Shown: positions 25,776 through 34,522, counted from the stretch's first letter. The stretch: 64,000 bases of DNA from Catellatospora vulcania (GCF_009720385.1 NZ_WARX01000001.1:682001-746000); one strand, 5' to 3'. The notes: generated by a model not told the origin, from the sequence alone. A program made the numbers and translations.

Positions 25776-26009
25776 TCACTCGCCGGCGGGCCGGAACCGC
25801 CGCGGATCGGGATCGCGCTCGGGGAACCGTCGCAGGTACTCCAGCTCCAGCTCGCGGCTGCGCTGATCATGGTTGGCCAGCGCGCTGTCCGAGCCGTGCA
25901 CGAACGTGTCGTGCCGGGTCCGGTGCAGCGACGCCAGCTCACGGGACAGCTCGTGGTTGCTCAGCGCGGCGGCCGGTATGCCGCTGCGGTCGGCCACGTC
26001 GGACCTCAT
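25776..26009 (-). CDS. DUF6158-type small protein
   Basis: 77 residues. The pattern GIPAAALSNHELSRELASLH, then RHDTFVHGS and RSRELELEYLRRFPER, matches my memory of actinobacterial DUF6158 proteins; the family assignment is from recall, not a search. Two ATG codons are adjacent; the second (26009) has better spacing (6 bases) from GGAGG. Helical and charged, likely cytoplasmic. Function unknown. Divergent from the CBS-BON gene. Confidence 0.7.
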   Translation of the reverse strand: MRSDVADRSGIPAAALSNHELSRELASLHRTRHDTFVHGSDSALANHDQRSRELELEYLRRFPERDPDPRRFRPAGE

Positions 26010-26159
26010 CATGCACCTCCGAGTGGGTCAACCGGGCCGGACGGGCACGTCCGGCTCGGTACGATCACAGTGGGCATGTACCCACCGGACCGCGGTGGCT
26101 CACCTCTCCAGTCTGGCCTGCGCGGGTGGGTCACACCGGCCGAACGAGGGGGTACGCCG

Positions 26160-26897
26160 ATGACGGTGCGGACCGTGCGGGAGGTGATGTCCGCGCCGGT
26201 GGTCAGCGTGGGCAGCGCGACGCCGTACAAGGAGATCATCGACCTGCTGGCCGAGCACGGGATCAGCTCGGTGCCGGTGCTCGACCCCGGCGGCCTGGTG
26301 GTCGGCATCGTCTCCGAGGCCGACCTGCTGCACAAACTGGCCCTGAGCGGCGAGGAGCCGCAGCGGCACCTGTTCGAGCGGCGGCGGCGCGCGGTGGCGC
26401 GGGCCAAGGCAGAGGGCGACCGGGCCGAGGACCTGATGACCAGCCCGGTGATCACCGTCGCGCCGGACGCCTCCGTCGTCGCGGCCGCCCGCCGCATGGA
26501 GGACGAGCAGCTCAAACGGCTGCCGGTGGTGGACGCCGACGGCATGCTGGTGGGCATCGTGTCGCGGCGCGACCTGCTGCGCACCTACCGCCGTTCGGAC
26601 GAGGCGATCCGGCACGACGTGGTGCACGACATCATCCAGGGCATGCTCTTCGTGCAGCCGCCGGAGATCGACGCGACGGTCGAGGAGGGTGTGGTGACGC
26701 TGACCGGCGGCACCGGCCGGCGCAGCTCGGCCCAGATCGCCGAGCGCCTGGTGCGCGGCGTGCCGGGCGTCGTCGAGGTGGTCAACGCGCTGACCTTCGA
26801 GTACGACGACACCCCGGACATCAACCGGCGCTACGAGTTCAACGCCGAGGTGGAGGGACCCGAGCGGCCCCGTGACGGCACGCTGGGGATCGTGTAG
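26160..26897 (+). CDS. CBS-domain pair with BON domain
   Basis: 245 residues: two CBS domains (REVMSAPVVSVGSATPYKEI to GIVSEADLL, residues about 6-62; EDLMTSPVITVAPDASVVAA to GIVSRRDLL, about 92-145) and a C-terminal BON domain (about 155-222; VVTLTGGTGRRSSAQIAERLV, GVVEVVNAL). CBS pairs sense adenosyl ligands such as AMP or ATP; BON domains bind membranes or ligands. This combination is common among dormancy and stress-related actinobacterial proteins. Start ATG 26160; a small Rho-N-like gene follows after 26 bp. Confidence 0.88.
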   Translation: MTVRTVREVMSAPVVSVGSATPYKEIIDLLAEHGISSVPVLDPGGLVVGIVSEADLLHKLALSGEEPQRHLFERRRRAVARAKAEGDRAEDLMTSPVITVAPDASVVAAARRMEDEQLKRLPVVDADGMLVGIVSRRDLLRTYRRSDEAIRHDVVHDIIQGMLFVQPPEIDATVEEGVVTLTGGTGRRSSAQIAERLVRGVPGVVEVVNALTFEYDDTPDINRRYEFNAEVEGPERPRDGTLGIV

Positions 26898-26923
26898 GCA
26901 GGATCGAAGGAGCGGGAGGCCCG

Positions 26924-27109
26924 ATGCCGATCCAACGGGAGATGCGCAGCAAGCTGCGGTTCCAGTCGAACCAGACCAAGGATCAGCTGCTCGGCATGGC
27001 CAAGCGGCTGAACATCACCGGACGCTGGCACATGACCAAGGCAGAGCTGGCGCGCGCCATCGAGAAGGCGAACAGCACGGCCCGCCGCGACCACCGCGAG
27101 CCCGACTGA
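26924..27109 (+). CDS. Small Rho-N-domain-like protein
   Basis: 61 residues, ATG after AAGGAGCGGGAGG. The stretch TKDQLLGMAKRLNITGRW then MTKAELARAIEKANS is the helix pattern of the Rho termination factor N-terminal (SAP-like) domain, suggesting a small nucleic-acid-binding protein. Probably co-transcribed with the CBS-BON gene 26 bp upstream. Confidence 0.7.
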   Translation: MPIQREMRSKLRFQSNQTKDQLLGMAKRLNITGRWHMTKAELARAIEKANSTARRDHREPD

Positions 27110-27160
27110 TCGTGGTGGCGCACCGCCGGACGCAGCGGCCGCGCGCCGTAGGCTGTCCAG

Positions 27161-28147
27161 GTGCAGCAGCGAATCCTCGGCCGGACAGGCCGGAACGTGA
27201 GCGTGGTCGGGCTCGGCGCATGGCAGCTCGGCGCGGACTGGGGCGACGTCAGCGCGGACGACGCCCTGGCAGTGCTCGCCACCGCGGTCGACGCGGGTGT
27301 GAACTTCGTCGACACCGCCGACGTGTACGGCGACGGCCGCAGCGAGACCCTGATCGGAACGTTCCTGCGCGAACGCGGCCCCGGCCACGGGATCACCGTG
27401 GCCACCAAGATGGGCCGCCGCGTCGCCCAGGAACCCGCCAACTACCACATGGACAACTTCCGGGCCTGGAACGACCGGTCCCGGGCCAACCTCGGCGTGG
27501 ACACGCTGGATCTGGTCCAGCTGCACTGCCCGCCGACCGAGGTCTACTCCGACGAGGCCGTCTACGACGCGCTGGACACCCTGGTGCAGGAGAAGCGCAT
27601 CGCCGCGTACGGCGTCAGCGTCGAGACCTGCGAGCAGGCGCTGACCGCGATCGCCCGGCCGAACGTGGCGTCCGTGCAGATCATCTTCAACGCGCTGCGG
27701 CTCAAGCCGCTGGAGCGGGTGCTGCCCGCCGCCGCGGCCGCCGGGGTCGGCATCATCGCCCGGGTGCCGCTGGCCAGCGGCCTACTGTCGGGTCGCTACG
27801 ACGAGCACACCACGTTCTCTGCCGACGACCACCGCAACTACAACCGCCACGGGGAGGCGTTCGACGTCGGCGAGACCTTCTCCGGCGTCGACTTCGCCAC
27901 CGGCCTGGCCGCCGTACGCCGTCTCGCCCCGGCGGTGCCCGCGGGCGCGACCATGGCCCAGTTCGCGCTGCGGTGGATCATCGACCAGCCCGGCGTCAGC
28001 GTCGTCATCCCCGGCGCGCGTAACCCCGAGCAGGCCCGCGCCAACGCGTCCGCCGCCGACCTGTCCGCCCTCCTGCCCGACCAGCTCCGCATAGTCGCCG
28101 AGGTCTACGACGACCTCATCCGCCCCCACATCCACCACCGCTGGTAA
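27161..28147 (+). CDS. Aldo/keto reductase
   Basis: 328-residue NADPH-dependent reductase with TIM-barrel fold, GTG start. Catalytic tetrad visible: Asp and Tyr in FVDTADVYGDGRSE (near residue 46), Lys in VATKMGRR, His in LVQLHCPPTE. The coenzyme site SVVIPGARNPEQARAN is near residue 285. Resembles the YajO/Tas-like broad AKR group. Physiological aldehyde or ketone unknown. A hairpin element follows the stop. Confidence 0.9.
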   Translation: MQQRILGRTGRNVSVVGLGAWQLGADWGDVSADDALAVLATAVDAGVNFVDTADVYGDGRSETLIGTFLRERGPGHGITVATKMGRRVAQEPANYHMDNFRAWNDRSRANLGVDTLDLVQLHCPPTEVYSDEAVYDALDTLVQEKRIAAYGVSVETCEQALTAIARPNVASVQIIFNALRLKPLERVLPAAAAAGVGIIARVPLASGLLSGRYDEHTTFSADDHRNYNRHGEAFDVGETFSGVDFATGLAAVRRLAPAVPAGATMAQFALRWIIDQPGVSVVIPGARNPEQARANASAADLSALLPDQLRIVAEVYDDLIRPHIHHRW

Positions 28148-28163
28148 ACCCCGGCGAGAGCAA

Positions 28164-28211
28164 AGGAAGGGCACCTTCTGGACGCTATGCGTTGTAGAAG
28201 GTGCCCTTCCT
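28164..28211. repeat. GGAAGGGCACCTTC-family element, copy e
   Basis: AGGAAGGGCACCTTC at the left and its exact reverse complement at the right, an 18-base centre between them. It is the most regular inverted copy in the window, between the convergent ends of the aldo/keto reductase and GH51 genes. A strong bidirectional terminator candidate. Confidence 0.75.
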
Positions 28212-28274
28212 GACATCGTGGCGGCCGCCACCTCGGGTGATGGCGGCCGGGCGCCATGCGTCGGCGCGGCGACC

Positions 28275-29792
28275 TCAGCGGACCGGGGCGAGCGGCAGCC
28301 GGATCACGTTCCAGGACAGCGGCGGCAGGCCGACCGTGAGGCGTCCGTTCTCGACCAGGGGTACGGCCAGGTCCCGGGGTACCACCCGGTCCGGTTCGGC
28401 CATCGTGTTCGCGGCTGTGGGGTCGTCGTCGGCCAGCACCGAGTGGGCGGCCGGCCCGGCCGGGACGAAGCCGCCCAGGTGCACGGTCAACGGCAGGTCC
28501 GCCGCCGGGTCGCGGTTGACGGCGAAGACCGTGAGCAGGCCGTCCTCGCCGTGCACCGCCGTGGCGTGCAGCAACGGCACGTCGCCGTACTTCGCGGTCT
28601 CGTACGTCGGCGACGTGACGTGCAGTCGTAGCACCTGCCCGCGGGCATACCGCGCGGCCTGGGCGAACGGGTGGAACGTGGTCTGCCGCCACGCCGGACC
28701 GCCCGGTTCGGTCATGATCGGGGCGATGACGTTGACGAGCTGCGCCAGGCAGGCCGCGGTGACCCGGTCGCAGTGCCGGAGCAGCGTGATCAGCAGGCTG
28801 CCCAGCACCACCGCGTCGGTGACCGTGTACACGTCCTCCAGCAGCCGCGGCGCCCGCGGCCATTCGCCCTGGCCGGGCCGCTGCCGGGACATGTACCAGA
28901 TGTTCCACTCGTCGAACGCCAGCGACAGCCGCTTCGCTGAGCGGCGGCGGGCACGGGCCGCGTCGCACAGCGCGATCACGTCCGTGATGAACCGCTCCAT
29001 GTCCACCGCGCTGGCCAGGTAGGAGGCCTGGTCGCTCGCCTCGGGGTCGTAGTAGGCGTGCAGGGACAGGTAGTCGACCTCGTCGTACGCGTGCGCGAGC
29101 ACGGTCGACTCCCAGTCGCCGAACGTCGGCATGCCTGATCCGGAACTGCCGCAGGCGATCAGCCGCACCGACGGGTCGATCAGGCGCATCAGCCGGGCGG
29201 TCTCGGCGGCCAGGCGGCCGTACTCGTCGGCGGTCTTGTGCCCGACCTGCCACGGCCCGTCCATCTCGTTGCCCAGACACCACAGCCGGATGCCGTACGG
29301 CTCCGGCGCGCCGTGCGCGCCGCGCAGGTCCGACAGCGTGGTGCCGCTCGGGTGGTTGCAGTACTCCAGCAGGTCGCCGGCCTCGGCCAGGCCCCGGGTG
29401 CCGAGGTTGACCGCCATCATCGGCTCCAGCCCGGCGGCCCGGGTGAAGGCGGCGAACTCGCCGAGGCCGAACCGGTTGGTCTCGACCGTGCGCCAGGCCG
29501 GGTCGAGCCGGCGCGGCCGCAGGTCGGCCGGGCCGACCCCGTCCTCCCAGCGGTACGCCGACACGAAGTTGCCGCCCGGGTAGCGGACCATCGTCACGCC
29601 CAGCTCGCGTACCAGGGCCAGCACGTCGGTGCGCAGGCCGGCGGCGTCGGCGGCGGGATGGCCGGGCTCGAACAGTCCGGTGTACACGCACCGGCCGAGG
29701 TGCTCGACGAACGAGCCGAACAGCAGCGGGTCCACCTCACCGGTGGTGAAGTGCGGGTCGAGGAAGACCTCGGCGGTATGCGGTGACGGCAT
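28275..29792 (-). CDS. GH51 alpha-L-arabinofuranosidase
   Basis: 505-residue intracellular glycosidase releasing arabinose from arabinan or arabinoxylan fragments. No signal peptide. N-terminal family block LLFGSFVEHLGRCVYTGLFEPGH; the acid/base glutamate is in CLGNEMDGPWQ near residue 172, and the nucleophile glutamate in LAFDEWNIWYM near residue 290. The C-terminal beta-sandwich is complete (LLHATAVHGEDGLLTVFAVNRD). Length is standard. Works logically with the window's beta-glucosidase in plant polymer use, though not in one operon. Confidence 0.93.
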   Translation of the reverse strand: MPSPHTAEVFLDPHFTTGEVDPLLFGSFVEHLGRCVYTGLFEPGHPAADAAGLRTDVLALVRELGVTMVRYPGGNFVSAYRWEDGVGPADLRPRRLDPAWRTVETNRFGLGEFAAFTRAAGLEPMMAVNLGTRGLAEAGDLLEYCNHPSGTTLSDLRGAHGAPEPYGIRLWCLGNEMDGPWQVGHKTADEYGRLAAETARLMRLIDPSVRLIACGSSGSGMPTFGDWESTVLAHAYDEVDYLSLHAYYDPEASDQASYLASAVDMERFITDVIALCDAARARRRSAKRLSLAFDEWNIWYMSRQRPGQGEWPRAPRLLEDVYTVTDAVVLGSLLITLLRHCDRVTAACLAQLVNVIAPIMTEPGGPAWRQTTFHPFAQAARYARGQVLRLHVTSPTYETAKYGDVPLLHATAVHGEDGLLTVFAVNRDPAADLPLTVHLGGFVPAGPAAHSVLADDDPTAANTMAEPDRVVPRDLAVPLVENGRLTVGLPPLSWNVIRLPLAPVR

Positions 29793-29897
29793 GACGGCCA
29801 GCCTCGCGCACCCGGCGACCCCCGTCCACCCTCCCGAAACTATCGGTCCACCGAACCTCCGTGCCGCCGCAAACCCGGACGGAACGCCGGGATCGTA

Positions 29898-29962
29898 ATA
29901 GACGTTGGCCTATCTGATCGAGAATTTGAAGATCAAACTCGATCAGATAGGCCAACGTCTAT
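29898..29962. repeat. 65-bp palindromic element R2, copy 2
   Basis: Same terminal 19-mer ATAGACGTTGGCCTATCTG as copy 1, with pairing extended to about 25 bp (ATCGAG/CTCGAT) around a 15-base centre. Inverted relative to copy 1. It lies 39 bases after the stop of the LPXTG gene, upstream of the GH51 gene on the same strand, so it can end the LPXTG transcript. Confidence 0.85.
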
Positions 29963-30001
29963 GCGAAGCAGCGGGTGGTGTGGGTGGTGTGGCGCGAAGG
30001 G

Positions 30002-30550
30002 TCAGTCGCGGGGGCGCGGGCTGGGGCGGCGGCGCAGGGCGGCGACGGCTCCGGCGGCCTGCGCCTTGAGGCGGGTGCCTTCGAGGCGGCGGGACAGCGC
30101 GGCGGCCAGCCACAGCGCGCCCGCGCCGAGCAGCAGCACGGTCAGCCCGGTGAGCACCAGCGTCGCCGTCGACGGGCCCGAGGTCCCGGTCCGCGGCAGC
30201 TCGTCGTCATCGTCGCCGCCACCGTCCCCGTTGTGGTCACCACCGTCGTCATCGTCATCGTCGTCGTCCCCGCCGTCCTCGTGGAAGGTGCCGGAGACTC
30301 CGGTCGTCGGCGTCGCCGACTCCGACGGACCCTCGGACGACGGCCACTCGGACGGGACAGTGGACGGGCCATCGGACGGGGCGGTGGACGGGCTGTGCGA
30401 GCCGTAGCCGCGGTGCTTGCCGCGATCGTCGGGGCCCGCGGTGCCGGGCGCGGCGAACAGGGCCATCACGGAGGCCACCAGCAGTGCGGTCAGCACCGTC
30501 GCGAGCGCGGCGAGGCCGGCCAGGCGGGACTGCTCTCGTGACATACGCAT
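30002..30550 (-). CDS. LPXTG sortase-anchored protein with poly-Asp stretch
   Basis: 182 residues: N-terminal signal/anchor (about 10-38), a Ser/Pro/Thr linker (48-86), an acidic His-containing stretch (residues 90-116, with runs of eight and four Asp), the sortase motif LPRTG (118-122), a membrane segment (128-152) and an unusually long basic tail. The sortase signal indicates covalent wall attachment. The Asp-rich run could bind calcium or other divalent cations. Divergent from a NicO-type metal exporter, which makes a metal-related role worth testing. No family recognised beyond the anchor. Confidence 0.75.
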   Translation of the reverse strand: MRMSREQSRLAGLAALATVLTALLVASVMALFAAPGTAGPDDRGKHRGYGSHSPSTAPSDGPSTVPSEWPSSEGPSESATPTTGVSGTFHEDGGDDDDDDDDGGDHNGDGGGDDDDELPRTGTSGPSTATLVLTGLTVLLLGAGALWLAAALSRRLEGTRLKAQAAGAVAALRRRPSPRPRD

Positions 30551-30741
30551 GGGTCGTCCTTCTCTGGCCGTCCGGGCGGCGGGTAGGAGGGCTGGCCGGG
30601 CTGCGGCACCACATGGTCAACGCGGTTCGCCTGTATCGGATACGCCTGATCAGGGACAAGAGCCCATAAAGCGGACGGTCGAGAAGGATCGTTTCCGGGG
30701 TGATACCTCCCCAGTTGAGTCCGCAGAGCGAGGGGGCACGC

Positions 30742-31716
30742 GTGACGGCAGATCCAGCACGGACGGCACAGCGGCGGTGGCGTGCCGCGCCGGTCCTGGC
30801 GTTCGCGGCCGGGCTGGTCGCGGTGGGACTGGCTGCCTGGTGGGCAGCCGGGGACCCGGGCGGCGCGGCCGGGCTCGCGGAGGACGGCCATGACCACGGA
30901 CTGCTGCTGGGGCGGCTGACGGCCGAGTTCGCCAGGCTGGTGGGGCGGCAGGAGCTGACTCCGGGCTTCGCGTTGCTGGCCATGGCGGTCGCGCTGGCAC
31001 TCGGCGCGGGCCATGCGCTGGCCCCGGGGCACGGCAAGCTGCTGATGGCGACGTACCTGGTGAACGAGCGGGGTTCGCTGCGCCAGGCGGTCTCGGTGGC
31101 GGGGACGGTCGCGCTGACCCATACCGCCGGGGTGCTGGTGCTGGGGGTGGTGCTGGCCGCCGGGCTGCATTTCGTGCCGCACCGGGTGTACACGCTGCTC
31201 ACCGTGCTGAGCGGGGCGCTGGTGGTCACCGTGGGGCTCTCGCTGCTGCGCCGGGCCTGGCGCGACCGGGACCGGCCCGGCGGCCACGGCCACGGCCGCG
31301 GGCACGGGCACGGCGAGCACGCACCCGGCGCGGGCGGTCACCACGGGCGCGGGCACGGCGGGCACGGCGACGAGGGCTGTGCCGGGCGCGGCGCGCGGCG
31401 GCCGGGCGGCCGGGGGATCGTCGCGATGGGACTCGCGGGCGGGCTGATGCCGAGCCCGTCGGCCGTGGTAGTGCTGCTGGGCGCGGTGGCCCTGGGGCGC
31501 GCCTGGTACGGCGTGCTGCTGGTGGCGGCGTACGGGGCGGGCATGGCCGCCTCGCTGCTGGGCATCGGCCTGCTGCTGACCCGGATGCGGGACCGCCTCG
31601 AACGGGCGCCGCGAGCCTGGATGTCGCATCGCGCCTGGCGGCTGCTGCCGCTGGTCACCTCGTCCGCGGTGATCGTGGTCGGGGTGGGCGTGGCGACCAC
31701 GGCGCTGCTGGCCTGA
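30742..31716 (+). CDS. NicO/RcnA-type nickel-cobalt exporter
   Basis: 324-residue membrane protein from GTG 30742 (AGGGGGCAC upstream); an alternative GTG at 30700 exists. About six to seven membrane segments. The family signature GAGHALAPGHGKLLMA is near residue 91, and a second GGLMPSPSAVVVLLG block near residue 235. A cytoplasmic loop (about 178-218) is packed with HGH repeats, as expected for metal binding. Members expel Ni or Co. No CsoR or RcnR-type regulator is next to it. Confidence 0.88.
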   Translation: MTADPARTAQRRWRAAPVLAFAAGLVAVGLAAWWAAGDPGGAAGLAEDGHDHGLLLGRLTAEFARLVGRQELTPGFALLAMAVALALGAGHALAPGHGKLLMATYLVNERGSLRQAVSVAGTVALTHTAGVLVLGVVLAAGLHFVPHRVYTLLTVLSGALVVTVGLSLLRRAWRDRDRPGGHGHGRGHGHGEHAPGAGGHHGRGHGGHGDEGCAGRGARRPGGRGIVAMGLAGGLMPSPSAVVVLLGAVALGRAWYGVLLVAAYGAGMAASLLGIGLLLTRMRDRLERAPRAWMSHRAWRLLPLVTSSAVIVVGVGVATTALLA

Positions 31717-31747
31717 CCGTCGTCCGTGGAGCTTCGTCAATCTGGCA

Positions 31748-31777
31748 TGGACATTAACAGTTAAGAGAGTTAATAAT
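31748..31777 (+). promoter_or_regulatory. Predicted chitinase promoter with overlapping operator
   Basis: -35 TGGACA (31748-31753) and -10 AATAAT (31772-31777), 18 bp apart, each matching five of six consensus bases. An inverted repeat ATTAAC-N10-GTTAAT (31753-31774) fills the spacer, so a bound repressor would block polymerase. The likely signal is chitin breakdown products, by analogy with other actinobacterial chitinases; the motif is not the DasR site. Confidence 0.55.
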
Positions 31778-31804
31778 CAGGGCCATCCATTAAGAGGAGG
31801 GCCC

Positions 31805-34105
31805 GTGACCAGAAGACCACTCTCACTCGCCGCCGCCCTGTCGCTGCTGGTCGCGGTCGGCGTCCTGGCCGTCGGCACCCCCGCGTCGGCGGCCAACCTG
31901 CTGGCCAACCCCGGTTTCGAGACCGGCACGCTGTCCCCGTGGAGCTGCACCGGCGGCCTCGGCTCCGTGGTGAGCACCCCGGTGCGCACCGGCGCCAGGG
32001 CGCTGCAGGGCGCGGCGTCGGCATCGGACAACGCCAAGTGCAGCCAGACCGTGGCGGTGCAGCCGAACACGGCGTACTCGCTCACCGGCTGGGTCCGCGG
32101 CAACTACGTCTACCTCGGCATCGACGGCGGCGCGTCCACCTGGACCCCCGGCGCGGCCGCGTACACGCAGCTCACCGTGCCGTTCACCACGGGCGCTTCG
32201 CAGACCAGCGTGGTGGTGTACACGCACGGCTGGTACGGCCAGGGCACCTACTTCGCCGACGACGTCAGCCTCGACGGCCCCGGCGGCACCGGCGTGCCCG
32301 GCGTGCCGGGCAACCCGTCCGTCGGCACGATCACCAACACCTCGATCGCGCTGTCGTGGGGCGCGTCGAGCGGCACGGTCACCGGCTACCGGGTGTACGA
32401 GGGCACCACGGTGCGCGCCACCGTGACCGGCACCTCGACGACGATCACGGGGCTGGCCGCGTGTTCGGCGCACAGCTACACGGTCGCCGCCTACAACGCC
32501 ATGGGCGAGTCCGCCAAGACCTCTGCCGCCAGCGCGACCACCACCGGATGCACCTCCGTCCCGCCGACCCCGGGCGGCCTCGCCGTCGGCGCGATCACGA
32601 ACACCTCGATCGCGCTGTCCTGGAACGCGTCCTCCGGCGCGACCGGCTACCGGGTGTACGAGGGCACGACCGTGCGCGCCACGGTGACCGGCACGTCGAC
32701 GACGATCACCGGTCTGGCCGCGTGCTCGGCGCACAGCTACACGGTCGCCGCGTACAACGCCTCCGGCGAGTCCGCCAAGAGCGGGGCCGTCAGCGCGACC
32801 ACCACCGGCTGCACCACGGTGCCGCCGACGCCGACCGGCCTGACCGTCACGGGCACCACGAACACCTCGGTGTCGCTGTCCTGGTCCGCGTCCTCCGGCG
32901 CGACCGGCTACCGGGTGTACGAAGGCACGACCCAGGTCGCCTCCGGCACCGGCGCCACGGCCACGGTCAGCGGCCTGGGCACCTGCTCGGCGCACGCCTA
33001 CACGGTCGCGGCGTACAACGCCTCCGGCGAGTCCGCCAAGAGCGGGGCGGTCAGCGCGACCACCACGGGCTGCGTCAACACGGGGCTGCCCAAGCACGCG
33101 CTCATCGGCTACCTGCACGCCAGCTTCGCCAACGGGTCGGGATACCTGCGGATGGCCGACGTGCCGTCCTCGTGGGACATCATCAACCTGGCGTTCGGCG
33201 AGCCGACCTCGGTGACCTCGGGTGACATCCGGTTCCGGCAGTGCCCGGTGGCCGAGTGCCCCAATGTGGAGAGCGAGGCCGACTTCATCGCCGCCATCCG
33301 GGCCAAGCAGGCCCAGGGCAAGAAGGTGCTGATCTCCATCGGCGGCGCGAACGGGCAGGTCCAGCTCACCTCGACCGCGGCCCGGGACACGTTCGTCAAC
33401 TCGGTCAGCGCGATCATCGACAAGTACGGCCTGAACGGTCTCGACATCGACTTCGAGGGCCACTCGCTGTACCTGAACGCCGGTGACGGCGACATCCGGA
33501 ACCCCACGACTCCGGTCGTCGTGAACCTGATCTCGGCGCTGCGCACGCTGAAGGCGCGCTACGGCTCGGGCTTCGTGCTGACGATGGCCCCGGAGACGTT
33601 CTTCGTGCAGCTCGGGTACCAGTTCTACGGCGGCACCTGCAGTGGCTGCGACAACCGGGCCGGGTCGTACCTGCCGGTCATCTACGCCCTGCGCAACGAC
33701 ATCACGGTGCTGCACGTGCAGGACTACAACTCGGGCCCGATCATGGGGCTGGACAACCAGTACCACAACATGGGCGCCGCGGACTTCCACATCGCCATGA
33801 CCGACATGCTGGCCGCGGGCTTCCCGGTGGCCAACACCGGCGTCACGTTTCCCGCGCTGCGGGAGGACCAGATCGCGTTCGGCGTGCCGGCCGCGGTCAG
33901 CGCCGGTGGCGGGTACACCACCCCCGCCCAGGTCCAGCAGGCCGTCAACTGCCTGGTGAAGAACCAGAACTGTGGCGGATACACCCTGCGCGGCGGCACC
34001 AGCCCCGACTTCCGCGGCCTGATGACCTGGTCCATCAACTGGGACCGCTACTACAACTGGGAGTTCAGCAACTCCCACGAACCCTTCCTCAACGCCCTCC
34101 CGTAA
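31805..34105 (+). CDS. Secreted modular GH18 chitinase
   Basis: 766-residue extracellular chitinase. GTG start 4 bases after AAGAGGAGG. Order: signal peptide (1-28), carbohydrate-binding beta-sandwich (about 29-158; LLANPGFETGTLSPW), three fibronectin type III repeats (about 169-250, 253-336, 340-424, nearly identical in sequence) and a GH18 barrel (about 428-766). The barrel has KKVLISIGGANGQ and the catalytic motif NGLDIDFEG with proton donor Glu551. The first Asp of the usual DxxDxDxE motif is Asn544. Resembles Streptomyces ChiC/ChiA-type enzymes. Hydrolyses chitin to oligomers outside the cell. Confidence 0.93.
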   Translation: MTRRPLSLAAALSLLVAVGVLAVGTPASAANLLANPGFETGTLSPWSCTGGLGSVVSTPVRTGARALQGAASASDNAKCSQTVAVQPNTAYSLTGWVRGNYVYLGIDGGASTWTPGAAAYTQLTVPFTTGASQTSVVVYTHGWYGQGTYFADDVSLDGPGGTGVPGVPGNPSVGTITNTSIALSWGASSGTVTGYRVYEGTTVRATVTGTSTTITGLAACSAHSYTVAAYNAMGESAKTSAASATTTGCTSVPPTPGGLAVGAITNTSIALSWNASSGATGYRVYEGTTVRATVTGTSTTITGLAACSAHSYTVAAYNASGESAKSGAVSATTTGCTTVPPTPTGLTVTGTTNTSVSLSWSASSGATGYRVYEGTTQVASGTGATATVSGLGTCSAHAYTVAAYNASGESAKSGAVSATTTGCVNTGLPKHALIGYLHASFANGSGYLRMADVPSSWDIINLAFGEPTSVTSGDIRFRQCPVAECPNVESEADFIAAIRAKQAQGKKVLISIGGANGQVQLTSTAARDTFVNSVSAIIDKYGLNGLDIDFEGHSLYLNAGDGDIRNPTTPVVVNLISALRTLKARYGSGFVLTMAPETFFVQLGYQFYGGTCSGCDNRAGSYLPVIYALRNDITVLHVQDYNSGPIMGLDNQYHNMGAADFHIAMTDMLAAGFPVANTGVTFPALREDQIAFGVPAAVSAGGGYTTPAQVQQAVNCLVKNQNCGGYTLRGGTSPDFRGLMTWSINWDRYYNWEFSNSHEPFLNALP

Positions 34106-34118
34106 CCCCGCACCACCG

Positions 34119-34156
34119 AGCCCCGCCCGGCCACCTGGCCGCGGCGGGGCTTTTTT
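34119..34156 (+). terminator. Rho-independent terminator of the chitinase gene
   Basis: AGCCCCGCC pairs with GGCGGGGCT, with an inner GGCC/GGCC pair, followed by TTTTTT. One of only two clear T-tract terminators seen in the window. Confidence 0.88.
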
Positions 34157-34162
34157 CTCGCG

Positions 34163-34221
34163 TTGATCATGAACTTATGGCACGGGTCGACGGCGTGTCG
34201 TTGCCCCAACTTCATGATCAA
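34163..34221 (+). repeat. 59-bp palindromic element R1, copy C
   Basis: Seven bases after the chitinase terminator T-tract. TTGATCATGAACTTATGG at the left, TTCATGATCAA at the right. Same orientation as copy B; inverted relative to copy D, 300 bp away. Confidence 0.85.
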
Positions 34222-34260
34222 CGCCAGTTGGGAGGGGCCGGCGCGGGCGGCGCGGGCCGA

Positions 34261-34449
34261 TCAGTCGAGTAGGCGGAGGCGTTTCATGTCCATGCCGCCC
34301 AGGCCGAGCGGGATGTCCGGGTCCGAGTGCTTGTCCTCGCCCGAGCTGACGGCCTCGCTGGTGTTGGTGCGGGAGTGCTCGCTGGCGAAGTCGGTCTCCT
34401 CGGCCAGCACCTCTTCCAGCGTCGGCGAGTCCTGCGGTTCGGGCTGCAT
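34261..34449 (-). CDS. Small acidic hypothetical protein between two R1 elements
   Basis: 62 residues from ATG 34449, rich in Glu, Asp and Ser (LEEVLAEETDFASEHSRT, SSGEDKHSDPDIPLGLGG) and ending in a basic/hydrophobic tail KRLRLLD. No signal peptide or known domain. The ribosome site is weak (GGCGGAC). The ORF sits between R1 copies C and D in inverted orientation. The leader-plus-tail look recalls a peptide precursor, but no modifying enzyme is nearby, so that is speculation. Confidence 0.45.
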   Translation of the reverse strand: MQPEPQDSPTLEEVLAEETDFASEHSRTNTSEAVSSGEDKHSDPDIPLGLGGMDMKRLRLLD

Positions 34450-34522
34450 GTGGTTATTGTCCGCCCGCCCCGTGGTTAAAGATCGCGTGATTCGGGAATC
34501 CCATCGCTGTCGATCACCGGGG

